Source: Candidatus Njordarchaeota archaeon (GTDB lineage: Archaea; Asgardarchaeota; Njordarchaeia; Njordarchaeales; Njordarchaeaceae). From it: a DNA stretch of 37,646 nucleotides. The stretch is taken from the NCBI GenBank assembly GCA_029856055.1, contig JAHQWF010000004.1:1-37646 (forward strand), in the 5' to 3' direction. The notes below the pieces were generated by a model. The model was given only the letters and a program-made list of their open reading frames with translations, was not told where the DNA came from and searched no databases. Below, in pieces: positions 22,695 to 31,669 of this stretch. The position numbers were made by a program, and so were the translations under genes. Each line of letters opens with the position of its first letter. The stretch's first letter is position 1.

Positions 22695-24309
22695 AGAAAA
22701 CTAGTCTCTGTCCTTGGTTAATAGCATCCTTCAGAATCTTTCCTAATCTACTTCTTTTCTCTATTTTTATTGTGCCAGATCTACTAATCATGTCTGCAAA
22801 GAGGAATCTAGATCCGAGATATGCAGCCACCGTTCTACCAGCCTTACCTCTACCAAAATCAAATACATAAGATTTCTTCCTCACGTGTACGACGTAGGGC
22901 AATATTGTTCCTTTTTTCTCCTCCCCCCTCCCCATTTCTTCGTCAGATCCGTACAATTCTTTAGCTGCTTCTCTAGTGACTGGTACAACGAATGTTCTTT
23001 CACCAAATGTATAGATCTCAAACATCGGTCTTCCTGTTAGGAAATCGTAGATCACAACAACAGGCCTAGCTAAGTCCTCACTTTGTAAGCCGTGCGGTAC
23101 TTTAACCGTTGTTTTTAATGCTAATACCCTATTAACTTCCCCTTTATTCATGAATATCACTGTATCGATTATAGAAGGTATCATTCCCAGTTCTACTTTG
23201 CCGATAAATCGTTGAATAGCGTCAACAGCGGTTGTTGCGTGAATAACACCTATCATTCCTACACCAGCGAGTCTTAAATCTGCAAACAATTGAAAATCTT
23301 CTGGATTTCTCATTTCGTCGAATATTGTGTAATCTGGTCTCGATAACAGAAGTATATCATGGATTTCCTCTGCAGTACCAAAAGCTTTTGAATATCTCGT
23401 AATTTCCTTGGATAAAATCATGTCTCGGGGTGCCTCAATGGTTTTCACAATTTTACCTAATTTCTTATAGAATTCTGCTAAAGCTTGAGCAAATGTAGTT
23501 TTACCGTGACCTGGAGGACCAGCTATAAGTATACCCTCCGCCCTAAACTTTAAGCGGTCTATCAACTTACTAGGTAACTTATATTCCTCTAGAGTAAGGT
23601 GCCTAACGGGCTTCACAGCCGTGATCTCTATAGCGTCCGAAAATGGCGGTTTAGTTATCACGATCCTTAGATCCTCCAGCTGTATGATTGTACTAGATGG
23701 CCTTTCGATTTCAATAAATCCTTGAACATCTGATCTTCTAACCTCCTCTATTATCTCTCTTATTATTGCTTCCAACTCTTCACGGGTCATGGGATTTTCG
23801 CGAATTATTTCGAATCTCCAATTTCCAGGTACCCCCTTTTTGGCTGTTGGTTTAACTCCTTCTTTTAAGTGTACAGATAAGGTATCTTCGTCAAAAAACT
23901 CCCTAATCTTTGATTTTCCGGATTTTCCTTCCCCATATGGATATATTAGTTCTGCTTTCAATCCAGTTGCATGAGCTAATTTATATAGTATGGGATCACT
24001 AGTTAAGACAACTGCGTCCATCTCACGAGCAATGCCTAAAACCGCTTCATCTATTGAAATACTTCTCTCACCTCTGCGTACAAACTCTATCCTCGCTCCT
24101 TTCTCTCGCATTTTTGCTAGTTCCTCTATGCCTACCAAACCGTCCTCTAAACCACTGTTAGCCATCTCTCTTAGCTTTATAACTACGTCCCACGGGATAT
24201 GAAATACCCCCGTCCTTATTTTTTCAAGCACTTGAATAGTTCTTAAAGCTCCTGAAACTGTAAGTGTGATGTCAATAACATATTTCTCCTTCTTATCCTC
24301 ACTCATCAT
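22672..24309 (-). CDS. pina: PIN-domain ATPase PINA (Holliday-junction-linked)
   Basis: 545 residues: an N-terminal PIN domain (about 10-130; Asp in KYVIDITL, acidic residues in SIDEAVLGIA and VVLTSDPIL), a PilT/VirB11-like hexameric ATPase (about 180-440), and a C-terminal KH-like domain. Walker A is GPPGHGKTTFA near residue 263, Walker B is YTIFDEMRNPEDF, and the following IGVIHATTAVDAI is a sensor region. Sulfolobus PINA has been linked to Holliday-junction migration with Hjm and Hjc; the same role is inferred. A TTTATTAAAA element near 24369-24378 could be the promoter. It heads the PINA-csl4-Cys protein operon. Confidence 0.9.
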   Translation of the reverse strand: MMSEDKKEKYVIDITLTVSGALRTIQVLEKIRTGVFHIPWDVVIKLREMANSGLEDGLVGIEELAKMREKGARIEFVRRGERSISIDEAVLGIAREMDAVVLTSDPILYKLAHATGLKAELIYPYGEGKSGKSKIREFFDEDTLSVHLKEGVKPTAKKGVPGNWRFEIIRENPMTREELEAIIREIIEEVRRSDVQGFIEIERPSSTIIQLEDLRIVITKPPFSDAIEITAVKPVRHLTLEEYKLPSKLIDRLKFRAEGILIAGPPGHGKTTFAQALAEFYKKLGKIVKTIEAPRDMILSKEITRYSKAFGTAEEIHDILLLSRPDYTIFDEMRNPEDFQLFADLRLAGVGMIGVIHATTAVDAIQRFIGKVELGMIPSIIDTVIFMNKGEVNRVLALKTTVKVPHGLQSEDLARPVVVIYDFLTGRPMFEIYTFGERTFVVPVTREAAKELYGSDEEMGRGEEKKGTILPYVVHVRKKSYVFDFGRGKAGRTVAAYLGSRFLFADMISRSGTIKIEKRSRLGKILKDAINQGQRLVFYEENGGE

Positions 24310-24843
24310 TATCTCCCAGTTCTCTTAACACATCCTAAAAATTAACAATAATCATAATAATAGTTAGTTTTTAATAAATTGAGGTTGCTTATTTTTCAGC
24401 ATCATTTTCTATCGTTTACTCACGGGCGAGAAAGTATATATAGTTTACGGCCATAGTAATTCAGGAACGCTCACAACTCAAGATCCTCATCATTATCTTT
24501 CAGTAGGCCAGACTCCGATCATCGCTTATAACTTTTTCCTAATAGTTTACTACTAAATAGCTTGAAAATAAGTTGTTAATTTACTCATTATTCAATAGTG
24601 TACTTACCGTTATTCAAATTTAAACCTAGTTGGCGAGAGATAAAAAGTAATGATTATAAGCATTCATACATGTATTTTTATTAAATCAATCAAACTATAC
24701 ACTTAAATCTTGTTGAAAACTCAAGCTTTAATAATCTAATCTTTACGATGCGTCAGATTCATAGAATAGAATATATGTATTAGTATCAACTACTAATAAA
24801 ATATCAGACCGATAAAATTAGGCATGAATAGTTGGTGATAGGT
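24310..24843. other. 520-base divergent intergenic region
   Basis: This is the longest stretch without a protein gene. It separates pina (-) from aglB (+). It holds a TATA-like TTTATTAAAA for pina near 24369-24378, a candidate C/D box guide RNA at 24461-24525 (-), and very AT-rich sequence to the right with possible aglB promoter elements (AATAAAATAT near 24796-24805). The segment between 24530 and 24780 shows no open frame of note and no tRNA-like fold that I can see. Confidence 0.5.
24461..24525 (-). ncRNA. candidate C/D box sRNA (2'-O-methylation guide)
   Basis: On the - strand the order is C box GCGATGA (24519-24525, one mismatch to RUGAUGA), a 15-base guide (24504-24518), D' box CTGA (24500-24503), a 6-base spacer, a perfect C' box ATGATGA (24487-24493), a 22-base guide (24465-24486) and D box CTGA (24461-24464). 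This is the canonical box order with normal D'-C' spacing. The second guide is longer than usual and the flanking terminal stem is weak. No guide target was identified with confidence. It lies in a long spacer upstream of pina, not inside any gene. Confidence 0.5.
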
Positions 24844-27054
24844 TTGTCATCATTTTTAGATAGAGCAAAAGATGCTTTGAGTGTATTAAAAATACCTAAA
24901 GAAAGCATTTTTCATTATTTTGCTCTTTTTGGAATATTACTAATAGCCTTCTTAATTCGAGCTTACCCAATTATAGGTTACGGTTATTCTTTAAGAGCAT
25001 ATGACACTTTCATCCAGTATTTAGCCACACTAATAGTCGAGAAAAAAGGCCTATATTACTTCCTTACAGCAGTGGACTATAATACTTGGTACCCCTGGGG
25101 GCGCTCATGGACAGCTCTGTATATAGGGATCCCCTTAACCGCATCTATTCTGCATAGATTACTTCTCTTCTTGGGAATTAATGTTGATTTAATAGTTATA
25201 GCCGCGTCCATGCCACCTTTGTTTGGTACACTAGCTGTGCTAAGCGTATACGGTGTGGCTACAGAGATTAAAAGCAAGAGAGCTGGATTATTCGCTGCGT
25301 TCTTAGCAGCAATTAGCGCAGGGATGATTCAGAGGACTATAGCTGGATTCTTCGATAATGAATCTGTTGGTATTTTCCTGATTATCTTCTCGATATATCT
25401 ATTTATATTAGCGAGCAAACGCGGATCAGTTATATATGCTTTACTAGATGGATTATTCTTAGGCTACTTAGGGTGGACTTGGGGTATTTATAGGTATGTA
25501 TTTGGCTTATTAGCCCTATATGTTTTCGTTCTATTGGTTTCCCGTAAATTAGATAGAAACGTAGCGCAGACATATATTCTGGCCGCTGGATGGGGAATAA
25601 GCATAACAGCTATTCTTCCACGAAACTATGGAATAGTCATGTCCATAGAGGGAATACTTGTTCTTAGTGTATTATTCCTAGTCATCATTCGGGAAATAGC
25701 GGCTTACTTAAGTACAGTGCTTGCAGGAGGCGCTAGAGATGCATACATTGCAATCTCGATAGGCGGCGGAATTCTCACTATAATTGGCATAGCAGTTCTC
25801 TATGCAACAGGACAGTTAGCTCCATTAGGTGCTAAATTCGCAAGCGTCATTAATCCTGCCTTAAGAACAGCGCTTCCTACATTTAGTAGCGTTAGTGAAA
25901 ACCAGCCGGCTGCATGGGGTGTTATTTTTCTAGGAGCGTTCGCAACACTACTGTTTGCACCACTAGGTCTGTACTATTCGCTAGAACAGCGAGATATAGC
26001 TCAGATATTCCTCATAGTTATGGTTCTTACGGGATTCTATTTCTCAGCAAGTATTTCGCGATACATTGCTTTAGGTGCACCACTATTAGCCATTGGTGCT
26101 GGTGTCGGTATAGATTACTTGCTAGATCCATTTGCTCGGGTTATGAGGGGGGAGTGGATTGTACATAGAATAAAACCCGTAAGGGCGAGATTAGGTGAAG
26201 CTACTTTACCAAGGGGCGAGGCTTTTGCAACCTACTTATTGATCGCTTTAATACTATCATTAAGTGTACATAATGCCGTATTAAGCGTGACTTCAGCTAG
26301 ATTCGGTGGAGGTAAATATGATATTGATGAGACAGAATTAGCGATATTCAATTACTTGAGAACACATGCATCACCTACCGATATAGTTCTCTCATGGTGG
26401 GACTATGGATACAGATTACGGGTCTACGGTAACGTAACCGTACTGGTTGATAATGGCACAGGTAACTCTACTCAAATGGGCGTTGTTGGATCCATGTTTA
26501 TGTTACCAGAGGAAAAATCGATTAGTTTAATAAAGAACTATAACGTGAAATATGTCGTTGTATATGGAGTAGATCTATTTAAAGCTATTTGGATGATTAG
26601 AATTGCCGAGAAACATGCACCTATGTATAATATTACGGAGAAAGATTACTTTAATAAGGATAAAGGGCGCTATAAGGAACCCTTCTTCAATAGCCTTCTA
26701 TGGAAATTAATAGCATACAAAGAAGATGACAGACAGGTCACAGGATGGATTCAGCAAATCGGGGAAGAAGAGATAAGTAAAGATCCTACTAAATACATAC
26801 CTCGTTCATTAATCTACTTTGAACCAGTATTATTCTCAAAACGTAGTGGTAGTCTAGTTAAATTGTATAGGGTTATATATAGAACAAATAATGTGCCTCC
26901 AAAATCACCAGTAAGCAATAAAACTAGTACCGCTTCATTAATTTTGAGGGAAAACGAACCTACTTCATTGCTTTCTTTTTCAAAAATAACATTAATTCAT
27001 GCGCCTTACAAACCGATTTTGCCGATGGAAAACCGCAAATACTACATTTATTAA
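24844..27054 (+). CDS. aglB: oligosaccharyltransferase AglB (Stt3 family)
   Basis: 736 residues from a TTG at 24844; GGTGAT at 24835-24840 precedes it and lies within the longer alternative that starts with TTG at 24832. AglB moves a lipid-linked glycan to Asn of secreted proteins. About 13 membrane spans fill residues 20-470. Acidic catalytic motifs are RAYDTFIQY in the first loop and FFDNESVGI after the fourth helix. The diagnostic WWDYGYRL followed by DNGTGN starts the soluble domain near residue 515. The product is toward the short end of the family. Its last 95 bases overlap the opposite-strand thiolase gene, so the final 30 residues (ending NRKYYIY) may be a late extension. Confidence 0.93.
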   Translation: MSSFLDRAKDALSVLKIPKESIFHYFALFGILLIAFLIRAYPIIGYGYSLRAYDTFIQYLATLIVEKKGLYYFLTAVDYNTWYPWGRSWTALYIGIPLTASILHRLLLFLGINVDLIVIAASMPPLFGTLAVLSVYGVATEIKSKRAGLFAAFLAAISAGMIQRTIAGFFDNESVGIFLIIFSIYLFILASKRGSVIYALLDGLFLGYLGWTWGIYRYVFGLLALYVFVLLVSRKLDRNVAQTYILAAGWGISITAILPRNYGIVMSIEGILVLSVLFLVIIREIAAYLSTVLAGGARDAYIAISIGGGILTIIGIAVLYATGQLAPLGAKFASVINPALRTALPTFSSVSENQPAAWGVIFLGAFATLLFAPLGLYYSLEQRDIAQIFLIVMVLTGFYFSASISRYIALGAPLLAIGAGVGIDYLLDPFARVMRGEWIVHRIKPVRARLGEATLPRGEAFATYLLIALILSLSVHNAVLSVTSARFGGGKYDIDETELAIFNYLRTHASPTDIVLSWWDYGYRLRVYGNVTVLVDNGTGNSTQMGVVGSMFMLPEEKSISLIKNYNVKYVVVYGVDLFKAIWMIRIAEKHAPMYNITEKDYFNKDKGRYKEPFFNSLLWKLIAYKEDDRQVTGWIQQIGEEEISKDPTKYIPRSLIYFEPVLFSKRSGSLVKLYRVIYRTNNVPPKSPVSNKTSTASLILRENEPTSLLSFSKITLIHAPYKPILPMENRKYYIY

Positions 27055-27889
27055 TTCTCTGAATTTCTTTTGCTTTTTCATGAATACAAGTTTGCGTCAC
27101 GATCCTCTCTCCGAATCTCACAATGTTAAATAATGTTCCAGGTCTCTGATCTTCTTGCTCGTAAAGCCATATACGTATATCCCACCGCATCCCCTCCTCT
27201 GCATAAGGGCAGGGTATATCGTTGTAAGGGATATTGTTTAACATCGCATATAGAGCTATCTCTTTTTCATAGAGCTCTCTAAAAGGTTTTATTCTCGGTA
27301 CGATATTATCTACTCTCTCTGGATATGGTTTCAGCTTTAAAATATTTTCTAGGGATCCCTTCAGTATATTCATCAATATAGTTTGGGCTTCATCATCTAA
27401 ACTATGCGCAGTAGCAACTCTATCTGCACCTGCTTTTAGAGCGAGATAATTTATAGCCCATCGCCTCCATACTCCACAGAAAGTACATGGTGCAAATCTC
27501 CGCTCATCAATGGAGATATTAGCTACTTTATCTATGTTATAATCAAATAATTCCCTGTAACTAGTTATGTATAGAGGTAATCCTAGTTCTCTAGACGCGT
27601 TCTTCACTACCTCTAAGTTCTTATCTGAGTACCCCTTTATACCTTCATCTACGTGGATTATATATAGTTCTGACGGAAATTCTCTCTCAATTTTTTCTAA
27701 TATATATAGCAATGACATACTATCTTTTCCGCCCGACACCGCTACAGCTATTTTGCTATCTATTTCAAGCATTCTCCATTTATTTATCGTCTTCTTTACT
27801 TTCTTAATAATATATCTATTGAATTCCTCTATCGAGTAAAAATACCGATTTGCGTCTTTCTTATAATATATAGGTGTTTTGCTTGGCAT
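26960..27889 (-). CDS. TtuA/Ncs6-type tRNA 2-thiolation protein
   Basis: 309 residues. This ATP-pyrophosphatase family adenylates a tRNA uridine (position 34 or 54) and replaces its oxygen with sulfur. The PP-loop VAVSGGKDSMSLL is near residue 50. The Fe-S/catalytic Cys set is CTFCGVWRR plus the Cys of IPCPYAEEG, and the nucleotide-site motif is ATAHSLDDEAQTILMN. A C-terminal zinc ribbon is C-x2-C-x9-C-x2-H (CSICGFPSAKSVCKAH). The usual N-terminal CxxC zinc finger is replaced by Cys-free sequence (MPSKTPIYYKKDANRYFY). The C-terminal ribbon is encoded within a 95-base convergent overlap with aglB. U34 versus U54 specificity cannot be told. Confidence 0.85.
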   Translation of the reverse strand: MPSKTPIYYKKDANRYFYSIEEFNRYIIKKVKKTINKWRMLEIDSKIAVAVSGGKDSMSLLYILEKIEREFPSELYIIHVDEGIKGYSDKNLEVVKNASRELGLPLYITSYRELFDYNIDKVANISIDERRFAPCTFCGVWRRWAINYLALKAGADRVATAHSLDDEAQTILMNILKGSLENILKLKPYPERVDNIVPRIKPFRELYEKEIALYAMLNNIPYNDIPCPYAEEGMRWDIRIWLYEQEDQRPGTLFNIVRFGERIVTQTCIHEKAKEIQRINKCSICGFPSAKSVCKAHELMLFLKKKAMK

Positions 27890-27918
27890 GATTGATTAAC
27901 CACTCATCCAAGTAAATT

Positions 27919-28278
27919 CTATGAATATTCTCTCCAGGTATAACCACATTTTTCACATCTATAGATTCTTGTTGGAGGTTCGTCTGCCGCTCTAGTTTGC
28001 ATAATTACTACATATGCTTTAGAATGCCCGCACTTTGGGCATATTTTATCTACTAGTACACCTTTAGGCCTCAGCTTTGATTCATCTATTACCTCGTTAG
28101 TCACTCTTCTTTTCTCAATGTTTACGGCTAATGCCACAGCCTTAAATTTCGAGGGATTATTGTCCTCGATTACTACTTCCTTCTCCCAACCGCAAATAGG
28201 GCAAATATAAGTGACTTTTCCTTTCCTATTCTTCTTTACTTGCATTATTGCACCGCACTTCTCACAAAATTCTGGCAT
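27919..28278 (-). CDS. tfs: transcription factor S (TFIIS-like cleavage factor)
   Basis: 119 residues. TFS enters RNA polymerase through the secondary channel and stimulates transcript cleavage in stalled complexes. The N-terminal zinc ribbon is CEKCGAIM and CPICGWEK, followed by a linker. The C-terminal zinc ribbon is CPKCGHSKAYV and CEKCGYTWREYS, with the cleavage loop TRAADEPPTRIYR carrying the catalytic Asp-Glu. The ATG at 28278 is chosen because GAGGAG lies about 8 bases upstream and the family starts directly at MxxFCxxCG; an upstream ATG at 28326 would add 16 residues. It is 53 bases downstream of the asparagine-synthetase-like gene. Confidence 0.95.
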   Translation of the reverse strand: MPEFCEKCGAIMQVKKNRKGKVTYICPICGWEKEVVIEDNNPSKFKAVALAVNIEKRRVTNEVIDESKLRPKGVLVDKICPKCGHSKAYVVIMQTRAADEPPTRIYRCEKCGYTWREYS

Positions 28279-28331
28279 CTTTATTCTCCTCGTGACCTTT
28301 TCAGCAAAATTAGCGCTTTCAGTCATTAATC

Positions 28332-29441
28332 TTATGAATCTAAATTATCCAAAATCTTCTCAAAATAAGATTGATACTCTAACATTATGCTTTCTTCGAT
28401 ATTTAAATAATTGGTGATTATCTCTTTGCGGATTTTATTTTGCTGGATAAGATCAATGTTGTTACCGGCTAGTATTAGGGGGACGGTGAGTGAGGGCCAG
28501 GTTGCCTTGAATACATCATGTAACTCATTGTATAAGTTATTATAGTGATTCAGCCCCACACCATTTATTATTAATACCTTATTGTGATTCTCCACATGTT
28601 TTTTTAGAAGTTCGATTAACAAACCAATTAATAGAATCTCCGTGTTCTCGCTTTCGGATTTTTCACTTAATTTTTCCAATAGAGATTTACGTTTTGAGTG
28701 ATCACTAATATCTATCTGAAGTAAATTGCTTGTAAAGCTTTTTGGAATTTTATTTATAGCTGAAGGGCACACTAAAGTGATGTTAGGTAATAACTTACTT
28801 ATTACTAAGTCACCTATTTCTCCTGAGGCAACTAGATATATTTTATTAGTGTTCTCAGACAGTATCTCGTACGCTTTCTTAATATTGCTTATGAACACTT
28901 CTATAGCTTTGAGTTTATCTACGGTTTTGATGCTAGTAGACAATCTTACTGTACTTAACTTCAATGTCTCTTGGGACACATTTATTACGTTCTTATCTGT
29001 TATCTCACGGGGCATATAACCGATCTTCAGTATCCATTCCTTTCTTGTAGTTACAATAAAACCGTCTGGAAGTCTTGAATAATAAATTGGATGGTAATTG
29101 ATGGGATCTCTTATGATGGTGATCTCTGTTTTCCCTACAGAACCTTTCAAAAAAGGTATTGGTAAGGTATTTTCATTTTCAATGATTTTATTTCTTAGAG
29201 ATTCCTCACATACAAAAAACTCACTATTTATCTTACTTAACCAGGAAAACTTATCAGCTACAACTAAGGTTTCTATATCCTCACTCTTTCTTTTTAACTC
29301 CCTCATACCCGAAATAACAATTATCTCGTTAGGTATTCTGAAATTTCTTAAATATTGCCAAGGATCCTCACATATAAAGAAAAGGATAAATTGTCGATCT
29401 CTATAGCCCTCGTAGAAACTATCTGGATTCCATCGCATCAT
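28332..29441 (-). CDS. asparagine-synthetase-like protein without catalytic motifs
   Basis: 369 residues. The arrangement follows asparagine synthetase B. ITIIRDPINYHPIYYSRLPD then GFIVTTRKE (about residues 107-135) parallels the RDxxGxxPLYY and SE-k block of the glutaminase domain. IYLVASGEIGDLVISKLL (about 200) occupies the place of the synthetase PP-loop SGGxDSS, and KVLIINGVGLNHYNNLY (about 282) parallels the GxGADElFgGY motif. In all of these the functional residues are gone, and the N-terminal nucleophile Cys2 is absent (MMRWNPDS). It is probably a non-enzymatic relative (inference). Its first ATG shares a base with the topoisomerase VI B stop (TAATG), so translation is coupled. Confidence 0.6.
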   Translation of the reverse strand: MMRWNPDSFYEGYRDRQFILFFICEDPWQYLRNFRIPNEIIVISGMRELKRKSEDIETLVVADKFSWLSKINSEFFVCEESLRNKIIENENTLPIPFLKGSVGKTEITIIRDPINYHPIYYSRLPDGFIVTTRKEWILKIGYMPREITDKNVINVSQETLKLSTVRLSTSIKTVDKLKAIEVFISNIKKAYEILSENTNKIYLVASGEIGDLVISKLLPNITLVCPSAINKIPKSFTSNLLQIDISDHSKRKSLLEKLSEKSESENTEILLIGLLIELLKKHVENHNKVLIINGVGLNHYNNLYNELHDVFKATWPSLTVPLILAGNNIDLIQQNKIRKEIITNYLNIEESIMLEYQSYFEKILDNLDS

Positions 29442-31156
29442 TATGTAACTTCCTCTTCTTCACCAACTTTTCTCTTTGCCTCGAATTGAACCCTCTTATC
29501 TATTAAATCAATTAATATCGAGTAAAGATTCTCCTCTAGGACTATTGGATCATCCTTATGTTTACCATCGCTTTTTACGATAGATGATATACTTCTGACG
29601 AGGTTTCCTGCGTACTGCAATAGTAATTGCCTCTTCTTAATCTTTCTCAGCATTTTCTCTTTCCTACTAAGATACTCCCTTAGACGCCTCAGTCCCTCCA
29701 GTAAACCTAACTTTATATTCTTTCTAAGAACATCGACATCATCGATAAAGTCTTTCGATGTTTCGGAGAAAGGTACTTTAGTGCTAACTACCGATACAAA
29801 TATCCCTATAGGATCTTCATCTTTCTTTATTTTATAGCGTCCCCAATCGATGCTCTCAATTACTTTCCAGGCAACATCGCTTTTTTCCTTGTATAGCAAT
29901 GGGACTCTGTTAGCGAAACGATATAGATGGATGCCGGGAGGCATGCTTCCACCATAAGCTATTCCTATTTCCACTATCATAGGGTGTCCTGCATAAGAAA
30001 AGGGTTTTCTTTGCACAACATAAACGAACTCTGGGTTTAGTACCTTCCGTATACCTTCCTCTAAAAGTTTCTTACCTATAGGTGAAAGACAGCTTGGATC
30101 TGGTGAAACTAATTTCATTTTTCTGGCTGTTTCAACTATTGCTGCTATCAACTTATCGTTATTAAGAACATTCTTTAGAGGGGTGTCTGGGGAGATTCCA
30201 ACTACCTTTAGGAAATCTTGGACTAATTTTGGTCCAGTTCTTTGAAACTCTCTCAGTAGAAATGACTTAATAGTTTTCGCTTTCGAGGATTTCATTAAAG
30301 ATGTTAAGATCTGTGTATCGATCCCCTGCAGATGGTATTTAGTTGGCTTAGGTGGTGGGGGCATCTCATTCGTGACTCTTTCATATATATGCAAGTTACC
30401 CTCAGGATCCTCAAAGATAAAGGTTGCATAGGGAGTTATAATTGCCATCTGCTTAAAATATTCCAAGATATACCTCTTAGCACGATTCCAGTCGCCTAGT
30501 ATATAGACTTTAATGATTGTCCCATGATTCAACTTTCTGCCCCATGGGTCTCTGAATCTCTTTTTATCTATTTTTTCTTTCGTTCTTATTATTGGCTCAT
30601 TCTTGTGAAGATCTATTTTGAGAACATAATGCGAAGTAAAATCATCTTCTTTTCTTGCGCTCCAAATCTCAACTGGCGCGTTTGTTTCCTGTATAGCGTA
30701 AATAATAACCATTTTCCCTCCTAAACCAAACCTACCTCTTTGCTGCATTAAAACGTATTTTGTAGAAGATAATACCTTGCCCATTAATATTGGTATCTCA
30801 CTATATGCCATGCCAACTCCATTATCTGCTACGATTAATTCAAATATTTCGGCTGTTACCTCTTCTTCCGCCCCATTTGCTGTCCTCTTGTGATATTTTC
30901 TGTCAACTAATTTTCTTAATCGCGTTTCAATCTCATCTGAAATACCAATAATCTCCCTTAACTCCTTTTTAGTGAGCCTCTTTAATCTCACTCTGATATC
31001 AGGCAATATTCTCATCATTTCTGCTGCATCTAAAGCGTTCTCAACTAGTTCTCGAATAGAAGTGTATAGTGCCTTAGCTGGATTTCCAAAGCCAGCTATG
31101 CTCCTATTGTCAGCAAAAAACTTCGCTGGTGAGATAACTTGAACTGTCTTGCTCAT
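29441..31156 (-). CDS. top6B: DNA topoisomerase VI subunit B
   Basis: 571 residues. The B subunit is the GHKL ATPase of the type IIB enzyme; with subunit A it relaxes and decatenates DNA. ATP-site motifs are ELVENALDAAEM (N box), VADNGVGMAYSEIP (G1) and GRFGLGGKMVIIYA (G2). An H2TH-like domain follows (FLREFQRTGPKLVQDFLKVV), then the transducer domain with YKEKSDVAWKVI containing the switch lysine. The length is within the family range, with an extra charged C-terminus (QFEAKRKVGEEEEVT). In most archaea top6A lies next to it; here an asparagine-synthetase-like gene is coupled instead. It is divergent from eS24 across 157 bases (142 to the GTG alternative). Confidence 0.95.
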   Translation of the reverse strand: MSKTVQVISPAKFFADNRSIAGFGNPAKALYTSIRELVENALDAAEMMRILPDIRVRLKRLTKKELREIIGISDEIETRLRKLVDRKYHKRTANGAEEEVTAEIFELIVADNGVGMAYSEIPILMGKVLSSTKYVLMQQRGRFGLGGKMVIIYAIQETNAPVEIWSARKEDDFTSHYVLKIDLHKNEPIIRTKEKIDKKRFRDPWGRKLNHGTIIKVYILGDWNRAKRYILEYFKQMAIITPYATFIFEDPEGNLHIYERVTNEMPPPPKPTKYHLQGIDTQILTSLMKSSKAKTIKSFLLREFQRTGPKLVQDFLKVVGISPDTPLKNVLNNDKLIAAIVETARKMKLVSPDPSCLSPIGKKLLEEGIRKVLNPEFVYVVQRKPFSYAGHPMIVEIGIAYGGSMPPGIHLYRFANRVPLLYKEKSDVAWKVIESIDWGRYKIKKDEDPIGIFVSVVSTKVPFSETSKDFIDDVDVLRKNIKLGLLEGLRRLREYLSRKEKMLRKIKKRQLLLQYAGNLVRSISSIVKSDGKHKDDPIVLEENLYSILIDLIDKRVQFEAKRKVGEEEEVT

Positions 31157-31313
31157 CTATATCTCCTCAAGGTTTAAATATAGAGGTACTACTCTACTTA
31201 TCCAATTTTCGAAATTAATACAATAAAATAAGGGTCACTGATCTTAAAAATCATCAAGTATATAACATATTTAGTAAGTAATTTGCTGAAAAACGATAGT
31301 GGGTGATATAGAT

Positions 31314-31598
31314 ATGAGGGCAGAGCTTGTAAGAAAGTTCGAAAACAAGTATTTACATCGCGTTGAGTACGAATTTTTAATAAGCCATGACGCCAAAAGT
31401 ACGCCGTCTAGAAATGAGATTAGAGATCTGATATCTGAGATTTTAAAAGTACCTAAGGATCTAATAGTTGTTAGACGTATACGTACACCTTATGGCCTAA
31501 ATAGATCTATTGTGGAAGTATTTATATATGACTCTAAGGAAAAAATGATTGAAATTGAGCCGCGTCATATACTTAAGAGAAACGGATTAATTGAATAA
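31314..31598 (+). CDS. rps24e: 30S ribosomal protein eS24
   Basis: 94 residues. eS24 is an archaeal/eukaryal small-subunit protein. The pattern NKYLHRVEYEFLISHDAKST then PSRNEIRDLISEILKV, followed by VVRRIRTPYGLNRSIVEVFIY, is diagnostic. The ATG at 31314 has GGTGAT at 31302-31307, 6 bases upstream, and gives the family-standard start; a GTG at 31299 would include that site. It is followed by eS31 after 71 bases, the usual archaeal pair, although without rpo7/spt4 in front of it. Confidence 0.95.
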   Translation: MRAELVRKFENKYLHRVEYEFLISHDAKSTPSRNEIRDLISEILKVPKDLIVVRRIRTPYGLNRSIVEVFIYDSKEKMIEIEPRHILKRNGLIE

Positions 31599-31669
31599 AT
31601 TAAATAAGTATTCAAAATAATAATGTGTTAGATCAAGCATTTTACCTAAAGTGGTGGGAGGTTTAGCAA

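Noticed and set aside
31157..31313. C/D box RNA in the top6B-eS24 spacer
   Set aside because: A TTGATGA and a CTGA are present but on opposite strands, so the boxes do not form a unit.
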